A DNA stretch of 64,000 bases from Chaunax sp. Z400 (lineage: Eukaryota > Chordata > Actinopteri > Lophiiformes > Chaunacidae): positions 28,363,326 through 28,427,325 of the forward strand of contig CM075194.1 of the NCBI GenBank assembly GCA_037577475.1, given 5' to 3'. Numbering within the stretch: position 1 is the stretch's first letter; the number at the start of each line of letters is the position of its first letter. The position numbers were made by a program, and so were the translations under genes. Shown here one piece after another: positions 21,165-32,162 of this stretch. A model generated the notes under the pieces. That model worked only from the letters and a program-made list of their open reading frames with translations, searched no databases and was not told where the DNA came from.

Positions 21165-21850
21165 TTGTGGTGGATGGGTTTGAGAGCCCGAATTGTCCTA
21201 GGAAGCTGTGTTGTCCGTGGGCAATTTGCCCCTGATAGGGTCTCCCATGGCATATTGGTCCTAGGTGACAGGCCAGACTAAAAGCGGTCCGGTGCGATGT
21301 AGATGGGTCGGCAGACAAGCGCGGAGGCCCTGCCGCACCGATCCCCCGCTGCCAAAACTGGCTTTGGGAACATGGAATATCACCACTCTGGCGGGGAAAG
21401 AACCCGAGCTGGTGCATGAGGTTGAGAGATACCGGCTAGACTAGCCGCTGGATATAGTCGGGCTCATCTCAACACATGGCACGGGTTCTGGAGCCAAGCT
21501 CCCCGAGAGGGGTTGTACTCTATTCCAAGCTTGAGTTGCACATGGTGAGAGGCGTCGAGCAGGTGTGGATCTACTCGTAGGCCCCCGGCTCGGTGCCTGT
21601 ACGTTGAGGTTTCCCCCAGCCTTCTTGGAGTCCTTGGATGGGGTGTTGCAGGGTGCCCCTACTGGGGACTCCGTAGTTCTTCTGGGGGACTTCAACGCTC
21701 ACGTGGGACTTTATAGTTGTGTCATCAGACCTACGACCATATGTTCTGGACACTCGGGTGAAGAAAGGTTCTGAGCTGACCACCACTCCTTTCCTATCTC
21801 TCCAGGGTTGGCCATCGGTTCTTCAGCAGGCTATACCACTGTCACCTTGT
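21165..21850 (+). mobile_element. Non-LTR retrotransposon endonuclease-region fragment
   Basis: Plus-strand translation, with stops and frameshifts, contains landmarks of a LINE apurinic-type endonuclease: FGTWNITTLAGKEPELVHEV, AGVDLLVGPRL, then GDSVVLLGDFNAHVG, followed by LRPYVLDTRVKKGSELTT. The distance between blocks is shorter than in intact elements, so internal deletions are present. The element is dead. The unit 2 copy is 53175-53860. Confidence 0.75.
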
Positions 21851-22182
21851 AGGTATCCTCTGCGAACGTCATCAGCCACTGCAACACATACACAGGAGAA
21901 CTATAAGAAATACACTTCCTCATGACCTTAAAGCCACAGAAGGGATCCAAATCAAATGCTGATGATTTGAAAGTCAGCTTTTTAACTGACTGTCAAAGTG
22001 TCAACAGTAATCTGAAGTAAATCCATATATGTGGTGGACAGAACCTGTGACAGTGTCCTGAACCATCTTGTCAACCTTTCATCGTTTTCAGAGATTAGTT
22101 ATGATGATAGCTCAGATGTGTCAGAGGGAAAGCAATGAGATTAGCGACAATACTTTAAATTACAGCAAAATAAATGGCCTAC
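21851..22182. other. Region downstream of the kinesin-like gene; no further exon found
   Basis: On the minus strand this is where neck-linker and stalk exons of a kinesin should begin. I find no frame matching the expected continuation after exon 10 and no clear polyadenylation signal. The unit 2 equivalent is 53861-54192. Confidence 0.4.
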
Positions 22183-25100
22183 CTTCGTTACAGCATGTTG
22201 ATCAATGTTTGGGCTGACACATGCAATCAGCCCAACATTTCCTTCTCCATCAAAGTGGCTGCCGAACAGCTTCATTAGGGTTGTTTCACTTGATGGAAAA
22301 GTCTGGAAGAAAATAAAGACTGTGAAATCGTGCCTACTGGAATATTAGCAATGATGAAAAGAATATTTACAATATTAATATACACACAAATAAAACAGCT
22401 AAATATGATGAACAGATTGTAAAATACCAACCGTCTTGTTTCCGGTCCTCTGGCTCTTACGCATGGCTGTAATATATTTCAACAGTTCCTCCTGGTCCGT
22501 GTTCATACACTCTGTAAATGAGACATCAGTAGAGACGATTGGCTTCTGAACAAACTGACAGTTGATCACAGAAATGGTTTACTTAAGAGAGAAAGTAACC
22601 CACTGACCTGTTAAGGTGGCCTCAGTACCGTCCAGGTCAACCATACAGAGCTGGCTGACATTCACCTTATTATCGCGCTGCAAAAATAAAATATCACACT
22701 GTTAGTATCACTCAAAAGCCACAGGAATCCTTTGTGAAATTCAAGAACCTTCATTCTTTGAATAAACATTTCACCATAAAGAATGAACAATGTCTCTTAA
22801 TATGTAACACTAGAGGTGAACGTCACCTGTGGAAGGAGATTCCCATCAGCGTCTATAGGTGCAGAGACCAGCTTCAGAGTGACCACAGCGTGGGACTGTT
22901 TGAATTTTGGTTCACGCGTATGGGCGTCTGTCCTTTCCTTTTGTCCTGGAGACAGAGAAGAGCATCATCAAAAAAAAACTAAGAATAAAAATACATTTTA
23001 AAATGTTTCAAACTTTGCAAAACTAGATTCAGTCTGCATAAAGGGGAACACAATGACAAAATATAATACTGTTGTATTCAGAACAACATAGTTATTATGA
23101 CCACTCACCTATCTTAAACACCTGAATAGCATCCTCTGCAGAAAAGACTTGTGTTTGTGCGCCCTTGTGCTTACGCTGATCTTCAAGGAGACTCAGAGTT
23201 TTCCTGAAACTAGTTTATGAAAAGACAATGTGTGGCTTTAGTAAGACAAGCAGTCAAAGCTCTGATGAAAAATGTTGGATTTCAACAAATCCAAACACAC
23301 TGAGGGTACCAGTACCACAGATAACCTGGATTCAAACAGGCATTGTGATTCAGAATGCACACACTGACTCTGAATCCTGTCTCTTACTTTTTATCATTTG
23401 GAGGCAGGAGATCGTAGATATATTCACCGTAGATCTCAAAGTACCTCAGGAACACACTGTAACAGTATTGTTGTTCTGGCTCCGGGTCAGCCTTGTTCCT
23501 AAGAAACCAAAAGAAAGGCGACATTATGAACAGCAGGCCATGAACTATAAATTCACCTCATCTTAATGAACTATTATCACCATAAATAGTTAAGAAAGTC
23601 AAACATTTCTGTACTGACCGTTGATTGTTGGGCTTCTGCCTCTTCAAAAGAAGGTCCTTCCCCTTCTTGAACAACAGCCCAGGTGTGCCGTCTGGGTTGA
23701 ACGCCTGATGAAGATTGAAAACATTTGAAGTAAATGCCCCCCCCCCCAACTCCAAAAGTGCACAGTATTTGTAAGAGATCAAATAGACAAAATGTTAATG
23801 AAGGTTTTACCGATTTTCGAGTCAGAAGTGAGTCGATGCTGTTGAACAACATGTCGAGTGCTCGTGGGAGGATTCCGGGTTCACTGGGTGACCCGATCAA
23901 GGTGTAGGTCTTACCACTGTCTGTCGCACCACATGCAAACAGCAGGCCTATAAACACAGACAATCACAACCACTTTATATCCACTTTTCACAGAGACACT
24001 TAAGTAATGTATTATATGCTGCTAAAATAAAACATACTTATGATTATAAAACTATATATATTATACTAACTAAAATTATGAATACACATGTACATATACA
24101 GATAAATGGGGCTGAACTTGAAAGAGTTAATGAAAATACATTTCTTGGGGTAACTATAGGTGATAGAATCAGCTGGAAATCACACATTAAACATGTACAA
24201 ACTAAACTGTCAAGAAGCATTTCAGTAATAAACAAAGCAAAGCAGGTTCTAGATCAGAAGTCAGTCCACATTCTATACTGTTCACTAGTTTTACCATATT
24301 TAAATTACTGTGCAGGGATTTGGGGCAACAACTACAAAAGTTCATTACATTCACTATCAATACTCCAAAAAAGAGCAATACGGGTCATTCACAATGCTGG
24401 TTATCTGGAACACACCACTGCATTATTCTACAGTCCAAATTATTACAATTTACAGATATTGTGGAATATCAAACAGCACAAATATTGTTCAAGGCTAAAA
24501 ACAACCTACTACCAAGAAACATTCAAAAACTGTTCAGTGATCGAGAGGGGGGGTTATAATTTAAGGGGAAAATTCAATTTCAAAATTTACAGTATTCGTA
24601 CAACCAGGAAAAGTTTTTGTGTATCAATCTGTGGAGTGAAACAATGGAACAGTTTTAGTGTGGAGTTAAAGCAATGTCCAAATATCAACCACTTTAAAAT
24701 AAGGTATAAAGACATGATTTTCACCAGGTACAGGGATGAATGCAGGGTTTGAAAATCACCAGGTGTTTACAGGGGTGTTTATTTATTTGGTTACTTAATA
24801 TTTATTCTTTCTTAGTGTATCTTCCTCTTTTTATATAAATGATAATGTAAAGTTGTAAGATATTTGAGTTGGTGTAAATATGTGTTGTAGGTGCATTTAT
24901 GTGTGTATGTATAATATATGTATAGAATAATAAGGTATAATCACCATAGTGTATATTATTCATTATATTTTATATGATATTAAATATTATATATACTGGA
25001 TATTATATTACATACATGTATTGTTTAATAGTATATATAATATAGTATAATAAAATATAATATAGTATAATATAATAATATAGTATAGTAATACAATCAA

Positions 25101-25781
25101 TGAGTTATGGAGAAGGGGTGGGATTGAATTAGTTTGGACTTCTTCTCACTCCTTTTCGAATATGTAAACAAGTCAAGTGTTTTACATTTCTTGCTTTATG
25201 CTTTTCACTGTCTGTAAATATTATGTCCACTATCTTTACGTATTCGAAATAAACATCTCAATCAATCAATCAAAAAACCTTTGGCTTGTGGCTGAAGCAG
25301 AAGCTCTGGGCTTTTCCTGCTCTAAACTATCCTTATTATATCTGCCTGTAAAAATCAGTCAACCTCTAGATTAACGTTATCAAAACCTATCATCACCTGA
25401 TCAACTAATATGCTTCCAACACTAGAGAGAATAAAATGTACATTTTATGGCTCAGAAAACTCACCATTCTTCCGATGAATGAGGTCCTGAACCAGCGGTT
25501 TGGCCACGTCCTCAAACACGTCCTCCTGACTGGCACCACTGCCAAATACCCCGGAGAATGTGTAGTACTGCATCCATAGAGAACACAAAGTAAAACACAA
25601 TCAAACAACGATGCCATGAACAGAAATCACTGACAGCCTGTATAGAATTTACACCAACCTTTTCGCGCTGCTCATTTCCGGTAACGCCAGGGGCATTCCG
25701 GTCAGCCATCAGAACTGTAGAGGTGTCGCAAAACTCCACAGATTCAAGTTGTTCCAAAACCGGACGAATACGACAAAATAC
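22183..25781 (-). CDS. kif23-like: Kinesin-6 (KIF23-like) motor domain gene, ten exons, partial at both ends (unit 1)
   Basis: Ten minus-strand exons join in one open frame of 348 codons, all with GT-AG borders: 25781-25659, 25567-25465, 23947-23811, 23704-23619, 23498-23388, 23203-23109, 22945-22827, 22677-22608, 22511-22432, 22302-22183. Residues 1-7 read VFCRIRP, the start of a kinesin motor. Residues 82-89 GATDSGKT form the P-loop. GILPRALDMLFNSI, FEIYGEYIYDLL (170-181), APIDADG and HFDGEG match the kinesin-6/KIF23 pattern. Switch I, normally NxxSSRSH, is degraded to EPKFKQSH (230-237). Switch II keeps the DxxGxE core as DLDGTE (272-277), but the following helix (about 24 residues including the NINxSL region) is absent. 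No start codon exon, neck or stalk was found. It may be a divergent motor-only gene or a young pseudogene fragment. Confidence 0.8.
23737..23747. repeat. Poly-C run in kinesin intron
   Basis: Eleven C on plus, just upstream of exon 4 on the minus strand. The unit 2 copy (55747-55773) has 27. Confidence 0.95.
24060..25275 (+). mobile_element. 5'-truncated LINE in kinesin intron
   Basis: An ORF of 224 residues (24078-24752) has the C-terminal pattern of non-LTR reverse transcriptases: NTFLGVTIGDRISWKSHI, then LPYLNYCAGIWG and LQKRAIRVIHNAG. A noncoding 3' region ends in AATAAACATCTC and an ATCA repeat tail (25257-25274), as in CR1/L2/Daphne-like elements. It lies antisense in the intron between exons 2 and 3 of the kinesin-like gene. 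Only the RT C-terminus is retained, so it cannot move on its own. Confidence 0.8.
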
Positions 25782-25818
25782 CTATAATACAGATGAAAGA
25801 TGATGAGATACAGATCAT

Positions 25819-28800
25819 TGTGTCTTTGTGTGTTTGTGTTTGTGTGTTTGTGTGTTTGTGTGTTTGTGTTTGTGTGTTTGTGTTTGTGTGTTTGTGTTTG
25901 TGTGTTTGTGTTTGTGTGTTTGTGTGTTTGTGTGTTTGTGTTTGTGTGTTTGTGTGTTTGTGTTTGTGTGTTTGTGTGTTTGTGTTTGTGTGTTTGTGTG
26001 TTTGTGTTTGTGTGTTTGTGTTTTCGTGTGTGTTTTTACTCCAGCTGTGTGCGCGTGTGTGTTTTTTACTCCAGCTGTGTGTGCTTGTGTGCGTGTCTGT
26101 GTTTTTTACTCCAGCTGTGTGTGCGTGTGCGTGTGTGTGTTTTTACTCCAGCTGTGTGTGCGTGTGTGTGTGTGTTTTTTACTCCAGCTGTGTGCGTGTG
26201 CGTGTGTGTGTGTTTTTACTCCAGCTGTGTGTGCGTGTGTGTTTTTTACTCCAGCTGTGTGTGCGTGTGTGTGTTTTTTACTCTAGCTGTGTGCGTGTGC
26301 GTGTGTGTTTTTTACTCCAGCTGTGTGCGTGTGCGTGTGTGTTTTTTACTCCAGCTGTGTGTGCGCGTGTGTGGGGTTTTAACTCCAGCTGTGTGTGCGC
26401 GTGTGTGGGGTTTTAACTCCAGCTGTGTGCGTGTGCGTGTGCGTGTGTGTTTTTACTCCAGCTGTGTGTGCGTGTGCGTGTGTGTGTTTTTTACTCCAGC
26501 TGTGTGTGCGTGTGTGTGTTTTTTACTCCAGCTCTGTGTGCGTGTGCGTGTGTGTGTTTTTTACTCCAGCTGTATGTGCGTGTGCGTGTGCGTGTGTGTG
26601 TTTTTTACTCCAGCTGTGTGTGCGTGTGTGTGTTTTTTACTCCAGCTGTGTGTGTGTGTGCGTGTGTGTGTTTTTTACTCCAGCTGTAGGTGCGTGTGTG
26701 ATTTTTACTCCAGCTGTGTGCGTGTGGTGATTTTTACTACAGCTGTGTGCGTGTGCGTGTGTGTGATTTTTACTCCAGCTGTGTGTGCGTGTGTGTGTTT
26801 TTTACTCCAGCTGTGTGTGCTTGTGCGTGTGTGTGTGTTTTTTACTCCAGCTGTGTGTGCTTGTGCGTGTGTGTGTGTTTTTTACTCCAGCTGCGTGCGC
26901 GTGTGTGTGTTTTTTACTCCAGCTGTGTGCGTGTGTGATTTTTACTCCAGCTGTGTGCGTGTGTTTTACTCCAGCTGTGTGCGTGTGTGTGTTTTTTACT
27001 CCAGCTGTGTGCGTGTGTTTTACTCCAGCTGTGTGCGTGTGTGTGTTTTTTACTCCAGCTGTGTGTGCGTGTGTGATTTTTACTCCAGCTGTGTGTGTGT
27101 GTTTTACTCCAGCTGTGTGCGCGTGTGTGTTTTACTCCAGCTGTGTGCGCGTGTGTGTGTTTTTTTACTCCAGCTGTGTGCGTGTGTGTGTTTTTTACTC
27201 TAGCTGTGTGCGTGTTTGTGTTTTTTACTCCAGCTGTGTGTGCGTGTGCGTGTGTGTGTTTTTTACTCCAGCTTTGTGTGCGTGTGCGTGTGTGTGTTTT
27301 TTACCCCAGCTCTGTGTGCGTGTGCGTGTGTGTGTTTTTTACTCCAGCTGTGTGTGCGTGTGCGTGTGTGTGTTTTTTACTCCAGCTGTGTGTGCGTGTG
27401 TGTGTTTTTTACTCCAGCTGTGTGTGCGTGTGTGTGTTTTTTACCCCAGCTCTGTGTGCGTGTGCGTGTGTGTGTTTTTTACTCCAGCTGTGTGTGCGTG
27501 TGTGTGTTTTTTACTCCAGCTGTGTGTGCGTGTGTGTGTTTTTTACTCCAGCTGTGTGTGCGTGTGCGTGTGTGTGTTTTTTACTCCAGCTGTGTGTGCG
27601 TGTGTGTGTTTTTTACTCCAGCTGTGTGTGCGTGTGTGTGTTTTTTACCCCAGCTCTGTGTGCGTGTGCGTGTGTGTGTTTTTTACTCCAGCTGTGTGTG
27701 TGTGTGCGTGTGCGTGTGTGTGTTTTTTACTCCAGCTGTGTGTGTGTGTGCGTGTTTGTTTTTTACTCCAGCTGTAGGTGCGTGTGTGATTTATACTCCA
27801 GCTGTGTGCGTGTGTGTGTGATTTTTACTCCAGCTGTGTGTGTGTGTGTGTGTTTTTTACTCCAGCTGTGTGCGTGTGCGCGTGTGTGTGATTTTTACTC
27901 CAGCTGTGTGTGCGTGTGTGTTTTACTCCAGCTGTGTGTGCGTGTGTTTTTTTACTCCAGCTGTGTGCGTGTGTGTGTTTTTTACTCTAGCTGTGTGCGT
28001 GTGCGTGTGTGTGTTTTTTACTCCAGCTGTGTGCTTGTGTGTGTGTTTTTTACTCCAGCTGTGTGTGCGTGTGGGTGTGTGTGTTTTTTACTACAGCTGT
28101 GTGTGTGTTTTTTACTCCAGCTGTGTGTGCGTGTGTGTGTTTTTTACTCCAGCTGTGTGTGCGCGTGTGTGTGTGTTTTCTACTCCAGCTGTGTGTGCGT
28201 GTGTGTTTTTTACTCCAGCTGTGTGTGCGTGTGTGTGTTTTTACTCCAGCTGTGTGCGTGTGCGTGTGTGTGTGTCTTTTACTCCAGCTGTGTGTGTGCG
28301 TGTGTTTGTGTTTTTTACTCCAGCTGTGTGTGCGTGTGCGTGTGTTTGTGTTTTTTACTCCAGCTGTGTGTGCGTGTGCGTGTGTGTGTGATTTGTACTC
28401 CAGCTGTGTGCGCGTGTGTGTGATTTTTACTCCAGCTGTGTGTGCGTGTGCGTGTGTGTGTTTTTTACTCCAGCTGTGTGTGCGTGTGTGTGTTTGTTAC
28501 TCCAGCTGTGTGTGCGTGTGCGTGTTTGTGTTTACTACTCCAGCTGTGTGTGCGTGTGGGTGTGTGTTTTTTACTCCAGCTTTGTGTGCGTGTGCGTGTG
28601 TGTTTTTTACTCCAGCTGTGTGTGCGTGTGCGTGTGTGTGTGTTTTTTACTCCAGCTGTGTGTGCGTGTGTGATTTTTACTCCAGCTGTGTGTGCGTGTG
28701 CGTGTGTGTGTTTTTTACTCCAGCTGTGTGTGCGTGTGCGTGTGTGTGTGTTTTTTACTCCAGCTGTGTGTGCTTGTGTGATTTTTACTCCAGCTGTGTG

Positions 28801-29417
28801 CGCGTGTGTGTTTTTTACTCCAGCTGTGTGTGCGCGTGTGTGTTTTTTACTCCAGCTGTGTGCGTGTGTGTGTTTTTTACTCCAGCTGTGTGTGCGCGTG
28901 TGTGTTTTTTACTCCAGCTGTGTGTGCGTGTGCGTGTGTGTGTTTTTTACTCAAGCTGTGTGTGCGTGTGCGTGTTTTTTACTCCAGCTGTGTGTACGTG
29001 TGCGTGTGTGTGTGTTTTTTACTCCAGCTGTGTGTGCGTGTGCGTGTGTGTGTTTTTTACTCCAGCTGTGTGTGCGTGTGCGTGTGTGTGTGTTTTCTAC
29101 TCCAGCTGTGTGTGCGTGTGTGTTTTTTACTCCAGCTGTGTGTGCGTGTGTGTTTTTTACTCCAGCTGTGTGTGCGTGTGTGTTTTTTACTCCAGCTGTG
29201 TGTGCGTGTGCGTGTGTGTGTTTTTTACTCCAGCTGTGTGTGCGTGTGCGTGTGTGTGTGTGTTTTAATCCAGCTGTGTGTGCGTGTGTGTGTGTGTTTT
29301 TTACTCCAGCTGTGTGTGCGTGTGTGTGTGTGTTTTAATCCAGCTGTGTGTGTGTGCGTGTGTGTGTGTGTTTTAATCCAGCTGTGTGTGTGTGCGTGTT
29401 TGTGTTTTTTACTCCAG

Positions 29418-29449
<32 letters not shown>

Positions 29450-29626
29450 TTTTTACTCCAGCTGTGTGTGTGTGCGTGTGTGTTTTTTACTCCAGCTGTG
29501 TGTGCGTGCGTGCGCGTGTGTGTGTGTGTGTGTGTGTGTTTTCCTCCAGCTGTGTGCGTGTGTGTGTGTGTGTGTTTTTTCCTCCAGCTGTGCGTGTGTG
29601 TGTGTGTGTTTTTTACTCCAGCTATG

Positions 29627-29657
<31 letters not shown>

Positions 29658-30251
29658 TTTTTACTCCAGCTGTGTGTGCGTGTGTGTGTGTGTGTTTTAC
29701 TCCAGGTGTGTGTTTGTGTGCGTATGTGTGTGTGTTTTTTACTCCAGCTGTGTGTGCGTGAGCGTGTGTGTGTGTGTTTTTTACTCCAGCTGTGTGTGCG
29801 TGTGTGTGTTCTTTACTCCAGGTGTGCGTTTGTGTGCGTGTGTGTGTGTGTTTTTTACTCCAGCTGTGTGTGCGTGTGCGTGTGTGTGTGTGTTTTTTAC
29901 TCCAGCTGTGTGTGCGTGTGTGTGTTTTTTACTCCAGCTGTGTGTGCGTGTGCGTGTGTGTGTGTGTGTTTTTACTCCAGCTGTGTGTGCGTGTGTGTGT
30001 TTTTTAGTCCAGCTGTGTGTGCGTGTGTGTGTTTTTTACTCCAGCTGTGTGTGCGTGTGTGTGTTTTTTACTCCAGCTGTGTGCGTGCATGTGTGTTTTT
30101 TACTCCAGCTGTGTGTGTGTGTGTGTTTTTTACTCCAGCTGTGTGTGCGTGTGCATGTGTGTGTTTTTTACTCCAGCTGTGTGTGCTTGTGTGTGTGTGT
30201 TTTTTACTCCAGCTGTGTGTGCGTGCATGTGTGTTTTTTACTCCAGCTGTT
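25819..30251. repeat. GT-rich VNTR with a TTTTTTACTCCAGCTGTGTG core, about 100 units (unit 1)
   Basis: A (TGTTTGTG)n lead-in (25819-26030) is followed by about 4.2 kb of units of roughly 31-50 bp. Each is built of TTTTTTACTCCAGCTG plus a variable run of GTGTGCGTGTG. Every unit has a CAGCTG E-box palindrome, a plus-strand acceptor-like pyrimidine-CAG, and an alternating purine-pyrimidine run able to adopt Z-DNA. The array begins about 40 bp upstream of the first kinesin exon on the minus strand. Unit 2 has only about 20 units (57848-58609). Long Cys/Val-rich open frames in all plus frames result from the repeat. Confidence 0.97.
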
Positions 30252-30714
30252 TCAGTGTGACAATCTGGTCCATCTCTTATCTTGTGTTGCTTGGAAAGTG
30301 TGGCATTGTTGGTCTGATCTTTTGCCACATCTGTAAGTTTTAAAATCAGACATCTAAAAGGGGGAAAAAAGTGTCTGGGATCAAATATCTCCGGTTTTTG
30401 CATGGATTTGGTTTCAATCTTCAAGTGACTTTCAGAAAATCTGACAACAAGATGAAGGTTCAAAGGCTCTGAATATCAACATCAAAAGTTTGCTAAATAA
30501 ATAGCTCAACATGACAGAGGTCTGCTTGGAGAGTTTAAAGACATGACATCAAATCTTTGATTTTTGAAGCATTCTGTCCTCAAGAAAAACTGAAACTCAT
30601 ACATCCAAAAGTCACTTGTGGTAATTTTATCACCAAATATTCTGACTGCGAGTCAGAATAGAGACTGTCTCCCTGAATGGGGGAGGCGCTGTCACTTTGT
30701 TCTGTGCTCTTTAG

Positions 30715-30843
30715 GAGTTGCAGGTGGAGGCTGCTGATTGGACAGGAGACTGATGGCAAAGCCTTTAAAAAGGCACCTGTGGCTCCTCTTCTCCTCTTTC
30801 AAACTGACCAGGCTGCTGTGTGATGATGACCTTTTTTTGTTGG
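30715..30843 (+). promoter_or_regulatory. Promoter-like element and possible exon (unit 2)
   Basis: Same element as at 399-527, with ATTGG, TTTAAAAAGG and a GTAAGT donor. In this unit its putative intron contains the 4.4-kb block. Confidence 0.4.
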
Positions 30844-31402
30844 GTAAGTATTTATTATGATTGTTTTTTTCTGGTTTTTCTTTAATCAACTAAACAAGTG
30901 TATAAAAAATATGTTCAATGCTGATCTGTTGACGTTCAACTACCTTTTAAATACAAAGAAATATCAGCATAAAGCTCTTGGTTGAAGAGTCAGGTGTTTT
31001 ATTTGTTTTCACTGTAGTCTGTCCTTCATTAGAAAGAAACCGTGTAAAAATAAAATCTCCTAATGTTGCATTAATCAATGATTTATTGTCTCGCCAATTA
31101 AACCATCTGACTCACGTGTCAGGGAGAGACTCAAAAAAATGAATCATGGCCTAGTTTAATATTAAGTAATTATATCTATTTGATTTTATGTAAATAATCA
31201 TATTTTGAAAATGTATGCATTCAAATGACATAGAATCAGCATGAATCTGTTAATTATGAAAACAATTCAATATAATTAGTTAGAAAATATGAAAAAGGTT
31301 TAAATATGTTTTGCTATAGAACAAGCATGATTCAATTGGTTAAAATTTATGAGATTGGTTTGCATATCATTTTCAGGAAATTAGATCGTTTTACAGGGGA
31401 AA

Positions 31403-31560
31403 TGACGTCACAGGTCTGACTGACTCAACAATTTTGAACCTTTACCTGTTGGCCTGCATCAGACCAGAGAGTGTTAAATTTAGTCCGGATTCACCCAGTC
31501 TTCAATTTAACCCGCATGGTGCTATTTATATCAGCTAAGCGCTCTTTGTTTTTACGTCAC
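31403..31560 (+). promoter_or_regulatory. Promoter of the 164-residue gene (unit 2)
   Basis: A perfect CRE TGACGTCA (31403-31410), a TATA-like TATTTATA (31523-31530) and a CRE-like TACGTCAC (about 31553-31560) precede a GC-richer first exon that ends at 31750 with a GTAAGT donor. The unit 3 equivalent starts at 59782. Confidence 0.5.
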
Positions 31561-32162
31561 GCTATTAAAACGAGTCAGTATTTTGAAAACGCGTCGGACT
31601 TCAGCCATTGACGACAACAACTGCGCGGTTCATTTTGAAGAAACGTCGAAGGAGCCGTGGATGGCGGGTTGTTCCACCGTATTTGGCTTTGGCGGACTCG
31701 GATTCTCTGACCTGCTGTGTTACAAGAGGTTGTTCAGAATCGGAGCTACCGTAAGTAATTAATCACAATGTATTTGTAAGTTTTTACAAGTAAAATCCTA
31801 CATTTCAAATTGTTTGAGCAGAATTATGAAATATAAAATAAATGTACTTCCACCTTAGTAGGCCTTGGTTTAGTTAAATTAGCTTTTAAGTAACTGGATT
31901 GTACATATTAAAATTTAATTTTTATTGTATTGAAGTGTTTTTTCATTGTGCTATTGATCATTAAGCTTAGGATCCAGGTAGGCCTACTGCTTCCCAACAT
32001 GGCAGGTAACAGAATCTGATGGGTTACAACATTGAAAACGTTTTTAAAAAAGAGTAGAGGGTGATTTTGGTAATACAATGTGTTTAATGCATGTTGTTTT
32101 TGTCTTTCTACAGATTCAGAATTCTTTGAAGCATAACATTATGCTGTTTTTGGACATCGTCT

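Larger units (their letters stand above)
1..30338. repeat. Tandem segmental duplication, unit 1
   Basis: The sequence at position 1 recurs at 30339 and again at 58696, and collinear near-identity holds across almost the whole unit. Unit 1 lacks the 4.4-kb block found in units 2 and 3 (it would sit between 814 and 815). It uniquely has the complete SGNH gene (8248-10421) and the long VNTR (25819-30251). The unit start is arbitrary because the window begins inside the array. Confidence 0.97.

Noticed and set aside
25819..30251. CRISPR array
   Set aside because: Units are overlapping simple-sequence variants without unique spacers, and the window is eukaryotic.
25793..30336. Very long Cys/Val/Leu-rich open frames (up to about 480 codons) on plus
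   Set aside because: They are produced by the GT-rich VNTR, which lacks stop codons in several frames at once. There is no promoter, splice structure or family resemblance.
31661..31750. Exon-1 ATG as the true start of the 164-residue protein
   Set aside because: Spliced in order, this frame stops in exon 3 and never enters the family-like frame. The exon-2 ATG at 32163 gives the continuous frame.
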